Program-made: the position numbers and the translations under genes
NCBI RefSeq assembly: GCF_020026305.1
Contig: NZ_CP075691.1
Coordinates: forward strand, 62,001-126,000
Source: Streptomyces sp. 135
GTDB taxonomy: Bacteria; Actinomycetota; Actinomycetes; Streptomycetales; Streptomycetaceae
DNA length: 64,000 nucleotides
Direction: 5' to 3'
Shown here: piece after piece, positions 28,646 to 37,362 of the stretch
Layout: the number at the start of each line of letters is the position of its first letter
Numbering within the stretch: the first letter of the stretch is position 1
The notes under the pieces: generated by a model
The model's database searches: none
What the model was told of the DNA's origin: nothing
What the model saw: the letters and a program-made list of their open reading frames with translations, nothing else

Positions 28646-28775
28646 TCAGTCGGCGTCGGGGCGCTGGCCCACGAGCTGGGTGAGCAGCTCAATGATCTGG
28701 GCCTGGTTCTGGTCGATCTTGTTGCTCAGTGCCTCGACCTTCTGGTCCAGGTTGCCGACCTGGAGGCGTACCGGC
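28646..28775 (-). pseudogene. Coiled-coil C-terminal fragment
   Basis: On the minus strand the last ~40 codons encode VGNLDQKVEALSNKIDQNQA and IIELLTQLVGQRPDAD, a heptad-patterned coiled coil. Upstream of about 28775 the minus frame becomes the shadow of a transposase remnant on the plus strand, so only the tail of the original gene survives. Confidence 0.5.
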
Positions 28776-28784
28776 ACCGAGCAC

Positions 28785-28931
28785 GGCTCCGGCCTGGGCA
28801 CCCAACGCTGGGTCGTGGAGCGCGCGTTCGCCCACCTGCACTGGTTCCGCCGGCTGCGGACCCGTTGGGAGATCCGCGACGACATCCATGAAGCCCTCCT
28901 CACTCGTCGGCTCAAGTACCACCATGCGTGA
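28785..28931 (+). pseudogene. IS5-family transposase, C-terminal remnant
   Basis: Encodes RWVVERAFAHLHWFRRLRTR and a final helix DIHEALLTRRLKYHHA before the stop. RW-x-VER-x-FA-x-LH is the conserved Glu-containing end of IS5-group transposases. Only ~45 codons remain; the left boundary joins directly to the coiled-coil fragment on the opposite strand. Confidence 0.7.
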
Positions 28932-28951
28932 GGCCAAGCGACAGCCGCTGT

Positions 28952-29551
28952 CTACAGCGAGACCTTCCGCTCGTCGGCCTTGAGGCCACGGAGCGTCCAA
29001 AGTCCGTACAGAGCCGACAACGGTTTCACGACCATCCATTCGCCAGGGCGGTAGTCATCCGCGCGCACCAGCCTCTCTGCAAGGTCGGGGCGCTGCCGCC
29101 GCAAATACGCACGGGCCTTGAGCGCATGGGCTGGCTGGGAGACGACCTTGATGTAATCCACGTCTTCAAGCAGTGGGATCACGTTCGTGATGTTCTCCCA
29201 CGTCGTCACGCTTTGGTCTTCTAGGAGCACCGTGCCGTCGAACTCAAGCACCGACTTCGCGTAGTCAGCCATCAGATGGGCCTCCGTGGCCCCGCTGCTG
29301 GTCGCACCGCCGCTGAAGATCACGCAGGTTCCGTGTGCACCGTCCACGGCGATGGAGCGGATTCCAGCACGGACTCGCCATCGGTTGATCAAGTTCGCCG
29401 TCGCTTGAGGATTCCGGTACCCCAACACCACCACAGCCGCGGAGGCGCCCCCGCTACTTCCCACGAGCGCTCGAGACCAGCGCCAGTTCAACCACTCGCC
29501 CCAGGCCAGAGTTGCAACCCCAGCTATCGCCAGTCCCGTCCTTCGCCGCAT
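28952..29551 (-). CDS. YdcF-family protein (DUF218)
   Basis: 199 aa. The N-terminal ~28 residues (RRRTGLAIAGVATLAWGEWL) form one membrane anchor or uncleaved signal. The DUF218 fold follows: AAVVVLGYRNPQA, GTCVIFSGGATSSGATEAHL (conserved Gly-Gly and acidic residue), LEDQSVTTWENI and VSQPAHALKARAYLRRQ. YdcF-family proteins bind nucleotide-like ligands and have roles in envelope metabolism that are mostly undefined. The gene appears intact and stands alone between remnants. Confidence 0.88.
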   Translation of the reverse strand: MRRRTGLAIAGVATLAWGEWLNWRWSRALVGSSGGASAAVVVLGYRNPQATANLINRWRVRAGIRSIAVDGAHGTCVIFSGGATSSGATEAHLMADYAKSVLEFDGTVLLEDQSVTTWENITNVIPLLEDVDYIKVVSQPAHALKARAYLRRQRPDLAERLVRADDYRPGEWMVVKPLSALYGLWTLRGLKADERKVSL

Positions 29552-29654
29552 GCGGCGACTCTAAGACACCTTGGTATCGGGCCGCGAAGAAACCAACCAC
29601 GCTACAGACGACGCATTCTGTTAGGAGTTCTAAGGCGCTGCGCGACTTGAAGAA

Positions 29655-29749
29655 GTCCGCTCCGCGCCCGCGTGGGTGGTCTCACAGTCGCACGATCAAA
29701 AATATCCTGTGCACCTGAAGTCCGCTTCGTGCCCCGCGTGGGTGGTCCC
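29655..29749 (+). CRISPR. Two degenerate CRISPR-like repeats with one spacer
   Basis: Repeat-like units at 29655-29683 (GTCCGCTCCGCGCCCGCGTG...) and 29720-29749 (GTCCGCTTCGTGCCCCGCGT...) share a ..GCGTGGGTGGTC(T/C)C end. They differ by three substitutions and one indel and are separated by 36 nt of unrelated sequence. The pattern resembles the 29-nt type I-E repeats of actinomycetes (G/C-rich stem, terminal GGTCCC). No third unit and no cas gene is visible. It could be a dying array or an unrelated duplication. Confidence 0.4.
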
Positions 29750-30040
29750 CCGACCGAGTACCTGATCGATCGAGCCGAGCACACCTGGGCGACGAACGCC
29801 CAGGTGAACAGGCGCTGCGCCAACATCTCGCCGTACCGGTCGATGTGGTCGAACACCAGCTGGTGAGCGACTGCGCGGTTGCGCCACCCAGGACCTGCTC
29901 CGGGTGGGCTCGAGGGCCAACTCCTGGTCCACGACGACGATGGCGGACTCAGGCTGCGGAGTGGGGGCGCGGCGTGGGCAGCATGACCGGGGCCTCCGGC
30001 CCGTCCACGACGACGACGGCCTCTGACGGTTCTGGAAAGG
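29750..30040 (-). pseudogene. Fragments of an unidentified protein
   Basis: On the minus strand, PESAIVVVDQELALEPTRSR is followed in a different frame by FDHIDRYGEMLAQRLFTWAF and VAQVCSARSIRY. Both stretches look like true protein sequence separated by an indel near 29880. I do not recognise a family. It abuts the CRISPR-like repeats. Confidence 0.35.
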
Positions 30041-30050
30041 CAGGGCGAGC

Positions 30051-30684
30051 GTGACGATGGAAGCAGTGACCGAACTCGGAAGTGGGAGCACGCCTCGACT
30101 TCCCCATACCCAGACGGCCCCCCTGTCCGTCCAGCCGTCCTCGTACGCCGCGGCGGTCGAGCGGTACGTCGCTAGCGCAGGAATCTCCAAGTCCTCCGCA
30201 GAGGGCTATCGGATCTCGCTGACGACGTGGGGGTGGATGTTCGCCGGTGAACCGGCGCCGACCGGTCCCGCCCGCCGGGGAGCAAAGCCGCCCGCCTTCC
30301 CCATCGGTGTACTGGACAACCTAGCCCTGCCGGAGGTGCTCGCAGAGCTGATGGCCGCGCGGGCCGACGAGATGGGCGCCGACGCCGTCACCCGGGAGCT
30401 GTACATCGCACGCGCGGCGATCAGGTGGTGGCGGGGGGGAGGGCTGGATCGCCTGTGACCCGACGAGCGGCATCGAGCGGCGACCTACGTCACCGGCCTT
30501 CACACTGGCCTTCCCGAAGAACTGCACCGTGGACACCCGGCGCGTGGACTTCGGGCGTCGAACCATCACGCTGTACGAGTTGCTTCAGCTCACCGAAGAG
30601 GAACTGCTCACCCTCTACCGCGGGCTGCGCCAGCGCCCCATCGCCGACTGTCTCGGCTTGCGGGCCGCGCAGTCCCGGGGCTGA
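30051..30684 (+). pseudogene. Tyrosine-recombinase N-terminal domain remnant plus unrelated tail
   Basis: From ATG 30051 the frame encodes a SAM-like core-binding domain: YAAAVERYVASAGISKSSAE, GYRISLTTWGWMF, then a helix pair ending AIRWWRGGG. The normal continuation WIACDPTSGIERRP is in another frame after an indel at about 30440. No catalytic domain follows; instead there is FGRRTITLYELLQLTEEELL and YRGLRQRPIADCLGLRAA up to 30684, apparently the end of a different gene. The integrase is therefore truncated and inactive. Confidence 0.6.
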
Positions 30685-30830
30685 GGAGCCCGATCATAGA
30701 GACGAGAGAGGTCAGGGGCACGCACCCACAAGACCAGGTCCGTCCTCCCAGAACAGGGTGGAGACGACGACCAGGAAGCGTGGGTGGCCGTCCGGTCCTG
30801 AACAGCGGACATCTCGTTCCGAGGCCACGG

Positions 30831-30960
30831 TCACGGGGCTCTCAGGGAGCGCAGCCGGTCGGCGATGTCGTACACCGTCAGCCGCAGGGCGCGGATGTCC
30901 TCTATCAGGGCCCGCCACGGCTCGAAGTCATCGGACACAACCTCGCCGAAGGCCCGGATG
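30831..30960 (-). pseudogene. Short C-terminal coding fragment
   Basis: Minus-strand codons encode AFGEVVSDDFEPWRALIEDI and RALRLTVYDIADRLRSLRAP followed by a stop, a plausible helical C terminus. The frame becomes nonsense beyond 30960, where a Doc-toxin fragment begins on the other strand. Confidence 0.35.
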
Positions 30961-31100
30961 GCGCGACTACTCGGTCCTGGTGGCCGCCGTCGCCCGCCAC
31001 CGGGTGAACACCCCGCAGCTCGACGTAGGCGAGCCCGACGCCTACTGGCGGGCCGCCGCACTGCTGGAACAGCTCGTGCTGCTGCGTCATCGTCGGTGGC
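30960..31100 (+). pseudogene. Doc/Fic-family toxin, N-terminal remnant
   Basis: Encodes DYSVLVAAVARHRVNTPQLD and EPDAYWRAAALLEQLVLLR. This is the typical N-terminal block of Streptomyces Doc-like toxins of the Fic superfamily. The HPFxDGNKR-type catalytic loop is missing, so it is a dead fragment of a former toxin-antitoxin module. Confidence 0.6.
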
Positions 31101-31171
31101 AAGATCGGCCTGCCCGTTGCCCTGCGCTGGTCGGCTCTTCGTCTGGGGTTCGGAGAAGGACGCACACCCTG

Positions 31172-31780
31172 ATGGTCCCCGGCGGCGGCATGGGCGCTTA
31201 CTTCAAGGGCATCCACAACGGCGGCACCACATGGCTGAGCCAGATGAAGGCCCAGACCGGCCGCTTCGCCTTCCTCTACAAGCACATGCCCAGCCATCCC
31301 GAACCCATCTGCAAGCTCGGGCGCCACCAAAGGCGGTGGGACTACTACGTCGGCTACACGTCGAGGACGAGCGTCGAGCGGCAGATCCAGTACCTGCGCG
31401 AGGACATGGGCCTGGCCGACCTCGAGCGCTACATGCACGGCAACCGGTCGCGCTTCCCCAACCACACCCACGTCGTGTTCTGGGGCGATGTGAACGAGGG
31501 CATCTACGCCCTGTCCGCGCTCGACAACGAACCGAAGTGGAACTACAACACCGCGCGCGCCCTGCACACCCTGCTCGTGAAGCGGAACCACTGGCACGGC
31601 TACTTCCTCGACCTGCCCTTCACCTACGCAGGGCGGGCCAAGCCCGAGGTCTACGGCTACATGATCACCGTCGACAAGCAGACCGGCACGCGCGCCAAGA
31701 ACCACACCATGAACCGTTCCAAGACGCACACGGCCTGGTGGGAGTGGCACAACTGGGCCTACGAGAACGCCGCCTTCTGA
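31172..31780 (+). CDS. Hypothetical protein, ~202 aa
   Basis: ATG 31172 is preceded by GAGAAGGA; ATG 31190 is an alternative. The protein is rich in aromatic residues and His: GRFAFLYKHMPSHPEPICKL, DYYVGYTSRTSVERQIQYLR, HTHVVFWGDVNEGIYAL, HWHGYFLDLPFTYAGRAKPE and HTAWWEWHNWAYENAAF. YYVGYTSRTSVERQ is faintly like the start of a GIY-YIG nuclease domain, but the Arg/Glu catalytic pattern is not convincing. It looks like a real, complete gene with no assignable function, between a toxin fragment and an IS701 pseudogene. Confidence 0.6.
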   Translation: MVPGGGMGAYFKGIHNGGTTWLSQMKAQTGRFAFLYKHMPSHPEPICKLGRHQRRWDYYVGYTSRTSVERQIQYLREDMGLADLERYMHGNRSRFPNHTHVVFWGDVNEGIYALSALDNEPKWNYNTARALHTLLVKRNHWHGYFLDLPFTYAGRAKPEVYGYMITVDKQTGTRAKNHTMNRSKTHTAWWEWHNWAYENAAF

Positions 31781-31799
31781 CGACGCCCGACGCCTTCCC

Positions 31800-32723
31800 C
31801 TGACGCCAGATTTCGGCCTGCGTCTCGTCCGGTCGGGCCTGGCTGCGGCGGGCCAGCACCCACCGTTGCTGGGTGGGCCGGTCACCGTCAAAGACATCGA
31901 TCACTGGCAGACGGGCGGCTGCCCAGTCGTAAGTGCGCGGGCCTTTGGCACCGTCGCCGCAGGAACGTCGTTCCCATGCCTCGTCGGGAGCGTCAGCGAT
32001 GGCCTGGTCGATGCGGCCGAAGGGAGCGTGCAGTTGCTGTGACTTCGGCACGGCCAGGACGTAGCCGACACCGGCTTCCTCCAGGGTTCGGCGCATAGCC
32101 ATTCCTGTCCGTTAGGCGCAGTCACCCGTCACCCAGGCGATGGGGAGGGGCGAAGCAAGAGCCCGCAGGATCATCGCGCGGGCCAGTTCTCCCTTGGTCG
32201 CGAAGCCACGACTGTCAGGAACTTTCGCTGCCCTGCACCGGTCCGCCTCCGCGGTCCAGGACTTGGGCAGGTATAGCTCCCGGTCCACCAAAGCCCTTCC
32301 CCTCGAGGGGCCATACGCGGCGAAGACCCCGATCTGGCAGTTCTCGGTGCGGCCGGCCGTGCCCGAGTACTGCCGCTGCACGCCGGCAGAGGTGATGCCC
32401 TTCTTCATGAAGCCGGTGTCGTCCACGATCAACACCCCGTCCGGGGTGCCGAGCCGCTCGGCCACGTACCGCTGCAGATCGTCCCGGACCGCGTCAGCGT
32501 CCCAGGAGGCACCGTTCAGCAGATGCTGGAAACCAGCCGGTCCACGGTGACCTGCGTACTCGGCCAACTGCCAGCCGTTCTTCCGCTCCACCGGAGCCAG
32601 CAGACCACGCACGTAGTCCCGCATCCGCCACCGAAGATCCACCCGTGAGAACCGACCCGCCACACAAGCGAAAACCGACTCCAACTCGCCAGCCCACAGG
32701 TCAGCTTCGCCGGTGCCACTCAT
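31800..32723 (-). pseudogene. IS701-family transposase, interrupted and 3'-truncated
   Basis: Starts at ATG 32723 (MSGTGEADLWAGELESVFAC). Clear family motifs include RFSRVDLRWRMRDYVRGLLA, GVLIVDDTGFMKKG (catalytic Asp), VQRQYSGTAGRTENCQIGVF and WVTGD. Near 32105-32125 the expected AYGQEW is garbled by an extra A and a missing G. Together they restore the frame but leave a TAA stop. The frame then resumes as MRRTLEEAGVGYVLAVPKSQ to about 31800, where homology ends without the final Glu region. Two lesions plus truncation make it inactive. Confidence 0.85.
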
Positions 32724-32842
32724 ACGACCCGTGACGCGGGCTCGGCGATCACGGTGGAGGGGGTGCCCGCGTGCCTGGCCGAGCAAGTGGCGAGAGCGGT
32801 CAGGAATCGAGAAGCCCTGGGCACCACCCAGCCCCTAGCGTT

Positions 32843-33508
32843 ATGGACATGGCAACCACCACTTCCACCGCAGCCCACACGACCCTCGCGTCCGTCACCG
32901 TTGAGGTGGCCGACTTCGAGGCCGCCCGCAGCTTCTACGGCGCCTTCGGCGTGGACACGTACATACGCCTGCGGGCGTCCGAGGCGCAATCGACTGGATT
33001 TCGCGGCTTCACCCTCGCGCTCACGGTGTCCGGGCCGGCCACCGTCGACGGCTTCGTCGCCGCCGCCACGTACGCCGGTGCCTCGGTGCTGAAGCCTGCC
33101 ACGAAGTCGCTGTGGGGTTACGGCGGCGTTGTCCGGGCCCCCGACGGGACGATCTGGAAGATCGCGACCTCGGCGAAGAAGGACACCGGCCCCGCCACCC
33201 GCGAGATCGACGAGGTCGTCTTGCTGCTCGGTGTCGAGGACGTGAAGGCCACCAAGCAGTTCTACGTAGGCCGGGGCCTGACCGTGGCCAAGAGCTTCGG
33301 CGGCAAGTACGCCGAGTTCGCCCCCGGTCAGTCCAGCCCCGTCAAGCTGGCGCTGTACAAGCGCCGCGCGCTGGCCAAGGACCTCGGCGTCCCCGCCGAC
33401 GGCACCGGCTCGCACCGCATCGTCCTCGGCAGCACCGCCGACGCCTTCACCGACCCGGACGGCTTCGCCTGGGAGGCCGCCGCGCCGCCCGCTCCCGCAC
33501 CGTCCTGA
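32843..33508 (+). CDS. VOC-family (glyoxalase-like) protein
   Basis: 221 aa from ATG 32843 (or 32849). Two tandem beta-alpha-beta-beta-beta modules are visible: SVTVEVADFEAARSFYGAFG to DGTIWKIAT, and EVVLLLGVEDVKATKQFYVG to DPDGFAWEAA. This is the vicinal-oxygen-chelate fold that binds a metal-ligand complex. The family includes lyases, dioxygenases and drug-binding resistance proteins, and the ligand cannot be inferred here. The DUF1801 gene starts 64 bp downstream on the same strand and may be co-transcribed. Confidence 0.85.
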   Translation: MDMATTTSTAAHTTLASVTVEVADFEAARSFYGAFGVDTYIRLRASEAQSTGFRGFTLALTVSGPATVDGFVAAATYAGASVLKPATKSLWGYGGVVRAPDGTIWKIATSAKKDTGPATREIDEVVLLLGVEDVKATKQFYVGRGLTVAKSFGGKYAEFAPGQSSPVKLALYKRRALAKDLGVPADGTGSHRIVLGSTADAFTDPDGFAWEAAAPPAPAPS

Positions 33509-33572
33509 CTTCCGGTCGTGTACTTCCCCTTCCGCACCGCCATGTCTCACTTTGTACGAGAGGAGATCTGCT

Positions 33573-34058
33573 ATGCCTTCCACGAAATCGCCCGCCGAGG
33601 ACTCCGGCGCGACCGCCGAAAAGTACGACGGATTCACCGCCGAGGAGCGGGCCGCGATGAAGGAGCACGCACACGAGCAGAAGAAGACGGCGGCACGGCG
33701 CGGTGCGTCCCGGGCGGAGAAGGAGGCGGCAGCGGAGCAGGACGTGCTCGCGAAGATCGCCGATATGCCGGAAGCGGACCGGGTCCTGGCCGAGCGGATC
33801 CACGAGATCGTCAGGACCGCCGCCCCCGACCTCGCGCCCAAGCTCTGGTACGGGATGCCCGCGTACGCCAGGGACGGCAAGGTCGTCTGCCACTTCCAGA
33901 GCTCGGAGAAGTTCAAGTCGCGGTACGCCACGCTCGGCTTCAGCGACCAGGCGGCACTCGACGAGGGCGCGATGTGGCCGACCGCCTACGCCCTGAAGGA
34001 GCTGACCGCGGCCGACGAAGCACTCATCGGCGCCCTCGTGAAGAAGGCACTGGGCTGA
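33573..34058 (+). CDS. DUF1801-domain protein
   Basis: 161 aa. ATG 33573 is chosen because GAGAGGAGA lies 7-15 bp upstream. The first ~60 residues are charged and helical (EERAAMKEHAHEQKKTAARR); the DUF1801 domain covers ~70-160 with IADMPEADRVLAERIHEIVR, KLWYGMPAYARDGKVVCHFQ and SRYATLGFSD. The fold is related to YdhG/Fra-type proteins, sometimes called iron chaperones, but the activity is not established. It probably belongs to one operon with the VOC gene. Confidence 0.88.
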   Translation: MPSTKSPAEDSGATAEKYDGFTAEERAAMKEHAHEQKKTAARRGASRAEKEAAAEQDVLAKIADMPEADRVLAERIHEIVRTAAPDLAPKLWYGMPAYARDGKVVCHFQSSEKFKSRYATLGFSDQAALDEGAMWPTAYALKELTAADEALIGALVKKALG

Positions 34059-34499
34059 GGCCGACCGGGGGCTGGACCAGCGGCAGAACTGACAGAGCCG
34101 TAGAAGACGTTCATGCGCCTGGGCCCAGAAGTTGGCGTCGTGTACCTCACCGCAGCTGAGGTGGCAGACGTTCAGGCACCGTGCGGCCGCTGCGTTGCCC
34201 GCGCCGACGGTGAACTGCCACGAGAACTGCCACCAGGATTGGGCGCCGTCGGCGCATCCGGCCAGACCGAGCAGACAGGCGAAAGTACAGGGTGCTCTCG
34301 CCATTGTCGGAGGGCCGTGGGGCCGTGGGTGGCGAGCTGGGAGACATGGTCAGCGGCGTCGGAGTGGTGCAGGACCTGCGTGGAGAGCGCATCCGTGCAT
34401 GGCCGCGGCCTGTTCGTGGACGGTCGGCAGGTGTCCGGCCAGGCCGTGGAGGGCATGGAAAACGAGGGTCTGGGTGACGTCCCGGCTGATCTCTGCTTG
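34059..34499. other. No recognisable intact gene
   Basis: Short minus-strand stretches such as SRDVTQTLVFHALHGLAGHL and LPTVHEQAAAMHGCALHAG look protein-like but lack start, stop and family. They may be debris between the DUF1801 gene and the IS5 pseudogene. Confidence 0.3.
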
Positions 34500-35110
34500 A
34501 GGTGGGCGAGGTCGGAGGAGTAGGCCTTGTCCCCGAGCAGCATGGCCGGGGTCATACCGGGTGGCCTGCTCCGGTTCTGGGGACTCGCAGGTCGCCGAGG
34601 AGCAACGACAGGGACTGGCCGTCGTGCGCCTGCCCGGACGTCCCGACGACGGCCGGCGGTCGGCGGTCGGCCCTGACCGTCCACGGCGTGGTGGCTCCTC
34701 GTGGTCAGCCCGCCGCGGGAACGGCCGATAGCGTGCCCGGGGGCTCTCGGTGGGCGTCGAGGCCCTGCCTCGGGCTGCGGGCCAGTACTTCTCGGGGCGG
34801 CTGGTTTGGTGGCGTACTGGCAGCTCTTCGTCGTCCGCGAGGGTGAGCAGGACGCTGAGCACGCGGTCCCAGGTCCCTTCGGCGGCCCAGCGGCGGTGGC
34901 GGGCCCACACGGTCTGCCAGGTTCCGAACCCGGCTGGGAGGTCTCGCCAAGGAATACCGGTGCCGGTATCGGTATCGGTATCGGTATCGGTATCGGTAGA
35001 CGATCGCCCTCCACCATCGGGCGGTGATCGGCCCAAGGCCTGCCGCGACGACCGGTACTGGAGGGCAGCAGAGGCCGGATGCGGTCCCACTGCCGGTCGC
35101 AGCCGGGCGT
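34500..35110 (-). pseudogene. IS5-family transposase, multiply frameshifted
   Basis: Recognisable blocks, in order along the minus strand but in different frames, are GIPWRDLPAGFGTWQTVWAR with HRRWAAEGTWDRVLS, SRGGLTTRSHHAVDGQGRP and MLLGDKAYSS. These are the conserved N-terminal block, the Gly-rich block between the catalytic residues and the second Asp region of IS5-group transposases. The first Asp block and the Glu block are not readable. The start region is distorted by a hexanucleotide repeat. Confidence 0.75.
34964..34998. repeat. Hexanucleotide tandem repeat (CGGTAT)n
   Basis: Five full copies of CGGTAT followed by CGGTA lie inside the decayed IS5 transposase, upstream of its GIPWRDLP block. 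On the minus strand they encode an alternating Asp-Thr run. The expansion is probably slippage in a non-selected sequence. Confidence 0.9.
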
Positions 35111-35172
35111 GACGAGGCATCAGGAGCAGATCACAGAGGTACTGCGTACCCGGACCGCCAGCCCGGCCGGGC

Positions 35173-35724
35173 TCAGTCGATCCTCTTGATCACCCGGGCG
35201 GGCACTCCCGCGACCACGGCGCCGGCAGGGACATCACGCGTGACCACCGCACCGGCAGCGACCACCGCACCGGCACCGAGGGTCACCCCCTGTGTGATCA
35301 CGGCAGCCGTCCCGATCCAGACGTCGTCCTCGATGACGATCGGGGCGAAGGAGAGGTACTCGCGGCGCTCGGCCAGGGGCAGTGGATGGCCTCCGGTGAT
35401 GAGGCTGACTTTCGGGGCGATCATGACGCCGTTGCCGATACGGATGCCTCCCTTGTCCATGAAGGTGCATCCCTGATTGACGAAGACATTCTCCCCGAAC
35501 GTCGTGTTCAGTCCGCACTCGGTGAAGAAGGGCGGATAGATCACCACCGATTCCGGCAGCGGACCACCGAACACAACAGAAAGTAGTTCCGCGCGACCTT
35601 GGCTGTCGCTGAACGGAAGCACGTTCAGTCGAGACGTCGCATCGGTCACCTCCACGATCCGCTCCGCATGACGCGCGAACTCAGGCGTCTGGACATACAT
35701 AACCTGCTCTGTGCGGGTAGACAT
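35173..35724 (-). CDS. Maltose/galactoside O-acetyltransferase-like protein (left-handed beta-helix)
   Basis: 183 aa. The N-terminal mac-like helical region is followed by a left-handed parallel beta-helix with hexapeptide repeats: [60 protein letters not shown] and [20 protein letters not shown]. The catalytic His is in ITGGHPL. These enzymes transfer acetyl from acetyl-CoA to sugars or related acceptors as trimers. Length matches NodL/Maa-type enzymes. It is a single gene with no obvious partner. Confidence 0.9.
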   Translation of the reverse strand: MSTRTEQVMYVQTPEFARHAERIVEVTDATSRLNVLPFSDSQGRAELLSVVFGGPLPESVVIYPPFFTECGLNTTFGENVFVNQGCTFMDKGGIRIGNGVMIAPKVSLITGGHPLPLAERREYLSFAPIVIEDDVWIGTAAVITQGVTLGAGAVVAAGAVVTRDVPAGAVVAGVPARVIKRID

Positions 35725-35819
35725 GGGCAGATCTCACCACCGCGAAGAACACTCGATCAAACAACCCTGAGTCACGCCAGGCACAACTAATGGTTGTGAA
35801 ACACCGATACAGGCCAGTT

Positions 35820-36384
35820 GGAGCGGCACATCGAGGTCATGCTTCTGGTACGGGCCTCCCGAGGCTCCCGGCCGGGCGTGGGCGGGCAGGTCTTCTTGTC
35901 GCACGCCAAGAAGGTCTTGGCGGCTGTCGAGCAGGCCGAGCAGGCTGTGCGCCCCGCAAGCCGTCCCTTGCGCGTCGATGTCCTCAATCGGCGCATCTCC
36001 CCGGCCCAGGCCGTCTACCGGTTCTACCGCTCCCACCCCGAGCCTGAGACGAACTTGGACGCGGTCATGCTGAGCAAGGAGAACGCCGCCCAGGCCGCCC
36101 GAGCTGTGCTCGAAGGGATAATCGACGCGTCCTTCCGTGCCCTGCCGGCCGACCAGGTCCGGCCGTCCCGGGGATCCAGATGCGGTGACCGCCCAGGGCT
36201 GCAGGACTGACCCAGAGTGGGTCGGCTCAGGCCGGGCACGGAGTGGGCAGCGTTCGACCAGGCGCTGTCCGAGGCCTTCGGCCCGAGCATCGACGCGCTC
36301 GGCCCCGACTTCGGTGACGACGTCCTGATGGACGCGCTGGCCGACTCGACCTCGCTGGCCACCCGTGTCGGCTATTTCGGTTGA
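35820..36384 (+). pseudogene. LysR-family regulator, effector-domain remnant
   Basis: The plus strand encodes GGQVFLSHAKKVLAAVEQAE, RPLRVDVLNRRISPAQAVYR, then AAQAARAVLEGIIDASFRAL. After frame changes near 36170-36220 it continues with EWAAFDQALSEAFGPSIDAL and DVLMDALADSTSLATRVGYF. The order matches the linker helix and substrate-binding domain of LysR regulators. The N-terminal DNA-binding helix-turn-helix is missing, so it cannot regulate. Confidence 0.65.
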
Positions 36385-36474
36385 TTCCGTCGTCTTGCTT
36401 CACCGTCAGCCGGGCCGTTCACTACGCGGCGGATGTGGCTCCCACCCGCAACCGGCCCCACCCGGCCTCACGCT

Positions 36475-36559
36475 CATCCCGTCACATGTCTCACCCCGTT
36501 ACATGTCTCACACCGTCACATGTCTCACACCGTCACACGTCTCATCCCGCCTCGTGGCT
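36475..36559. repeat. Five tandem 17-bp repeats
   Basis: Units at 36475, 36492, 36509, 36526 and 36543 follow the consensus CACACCGTCACATGTCT, the last being degenerate. The array ends at the stop codon of the leftward CdsA-like gene and contains repeated ACATGT hexamers. It could be a protein-binding array or simple slippage. Confidence 0.85.
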
Positions 36560-37362
36560 CACCCCAGCACCAACAGCACTGCCAGAGCGACGAGAAGGGA
36601 ATCGATCCGGTCGAGGAGGCCGCCGGAGCCGGGCAGCCACCGGCCGGCGTCCTTGGCGCGGGCACCCCGCTTGACCATCGACTCCAGCAGGTCCCCGAGC
36701 GGGCCGCCTACCGCCACGGCCACCGCGGTCTGCCATGTCAGGGAGGAGAGCACGGCCAGCGTGAGGAGACCGGCCGCGGCCCCGGCCAGCGTGCCGCTCC
36801 ACCGCTTCGCGGGCGACAGCGGGGAGAGCCGGGGGCCGCCGAGACGGCGACCCGCCGCGTACGCGACGATGTCGGCGATCGACACGGCCACGAACAGCAC
36901 CAGACCAAGGGCTCCGGACGATACGAGGCCGGCCAGGACGCCCAGCCACACCAGGCCCAGCAGTCCCACCCCCAGGCGGCGGAGCCCGTGCTCCGCGTCG
37001 CCCGAGAGCAACGGCACCCCGGCGATCGCGAGCGCCCCGGCCGCCGCCACCCGGAACACCTCTCCGGGGGCCAGCCAGGCGGCCAGGACAAGTCCGACGA
37101 TCGCGACGGCAAGCACCGCCCGGTCCACCGGACCCAGCCGGAGCAGCCCACCGAACTCCGCCACCGCGACCACACCGACCACGGCCGCGAGCACCGCGAT
37201 CCCCGGTGGACCGAGCCAGAACGCGGCAGTCACCAGAGGCACTCCGAGCGCCCACACACACCAGCGGACCATCAGCTCGCGGCGTCCGGTCGCCGCCACC
37301 GCGACGCCCCCGACCGCCAGCGCCCCGCACAGGTGCGGCACGAGACCGGCGACCGTCGTCAC
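36559..37362 (-). CDS. CdsA-like phosphatidate cytidylyltransferase
   Basis: 267 aa from GTG 37362, chosen because it overlaps the upstream stop as GTGA; the frame is open further. About eight hydrophobic helices are followed by the CdsA signature: SPLSPAKRWSGTLAGAAAGL, then GGPLGDLLESMVKRGARAKD and LPGSGGLLDRIDSLLV, with the conserved acidic and Lys residues. The family makes CDP-lipids from CTP and phosphatidic or related lipid phosphates at the membrane. It is translationally coupled to the acetyltransferase-aminotransferase gene, so it may serve a special lipid or headgroup pathway rather than housekeeping CDP-DAG synthesis. Confidence 0.85.
   Translation of the reverse strand: MTTVAGLVPHLCGALAVGGVAVAATGRRELMVRWCVWALGVPLVTAAFWLGPPGIAVLAAVVGVVAVAEFGGLLRLGPVDRAVLAVAIVGLVLAAWLAPGEVFRVAAAGALAIAGVPLLSGDAEHGLRRLGVGLLGLVWLGVLAGLVSSGALGLVLFVAVSIADIVAYAAGRRLGGPRLSPLSPAKRWSGTLAGAAAGLLTLAVLSSLTWQTAVAVAVGGPLGDLLESMVKRGARAKDAGRWLPGSGGLLDRIDSLLVALAVLLVLG

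Noticed and set aside
29655..29749. A complete CRISPR array
   Set aside because: Only two degenerate units are present and there are no cas genes; it is kept only as a possible relic.
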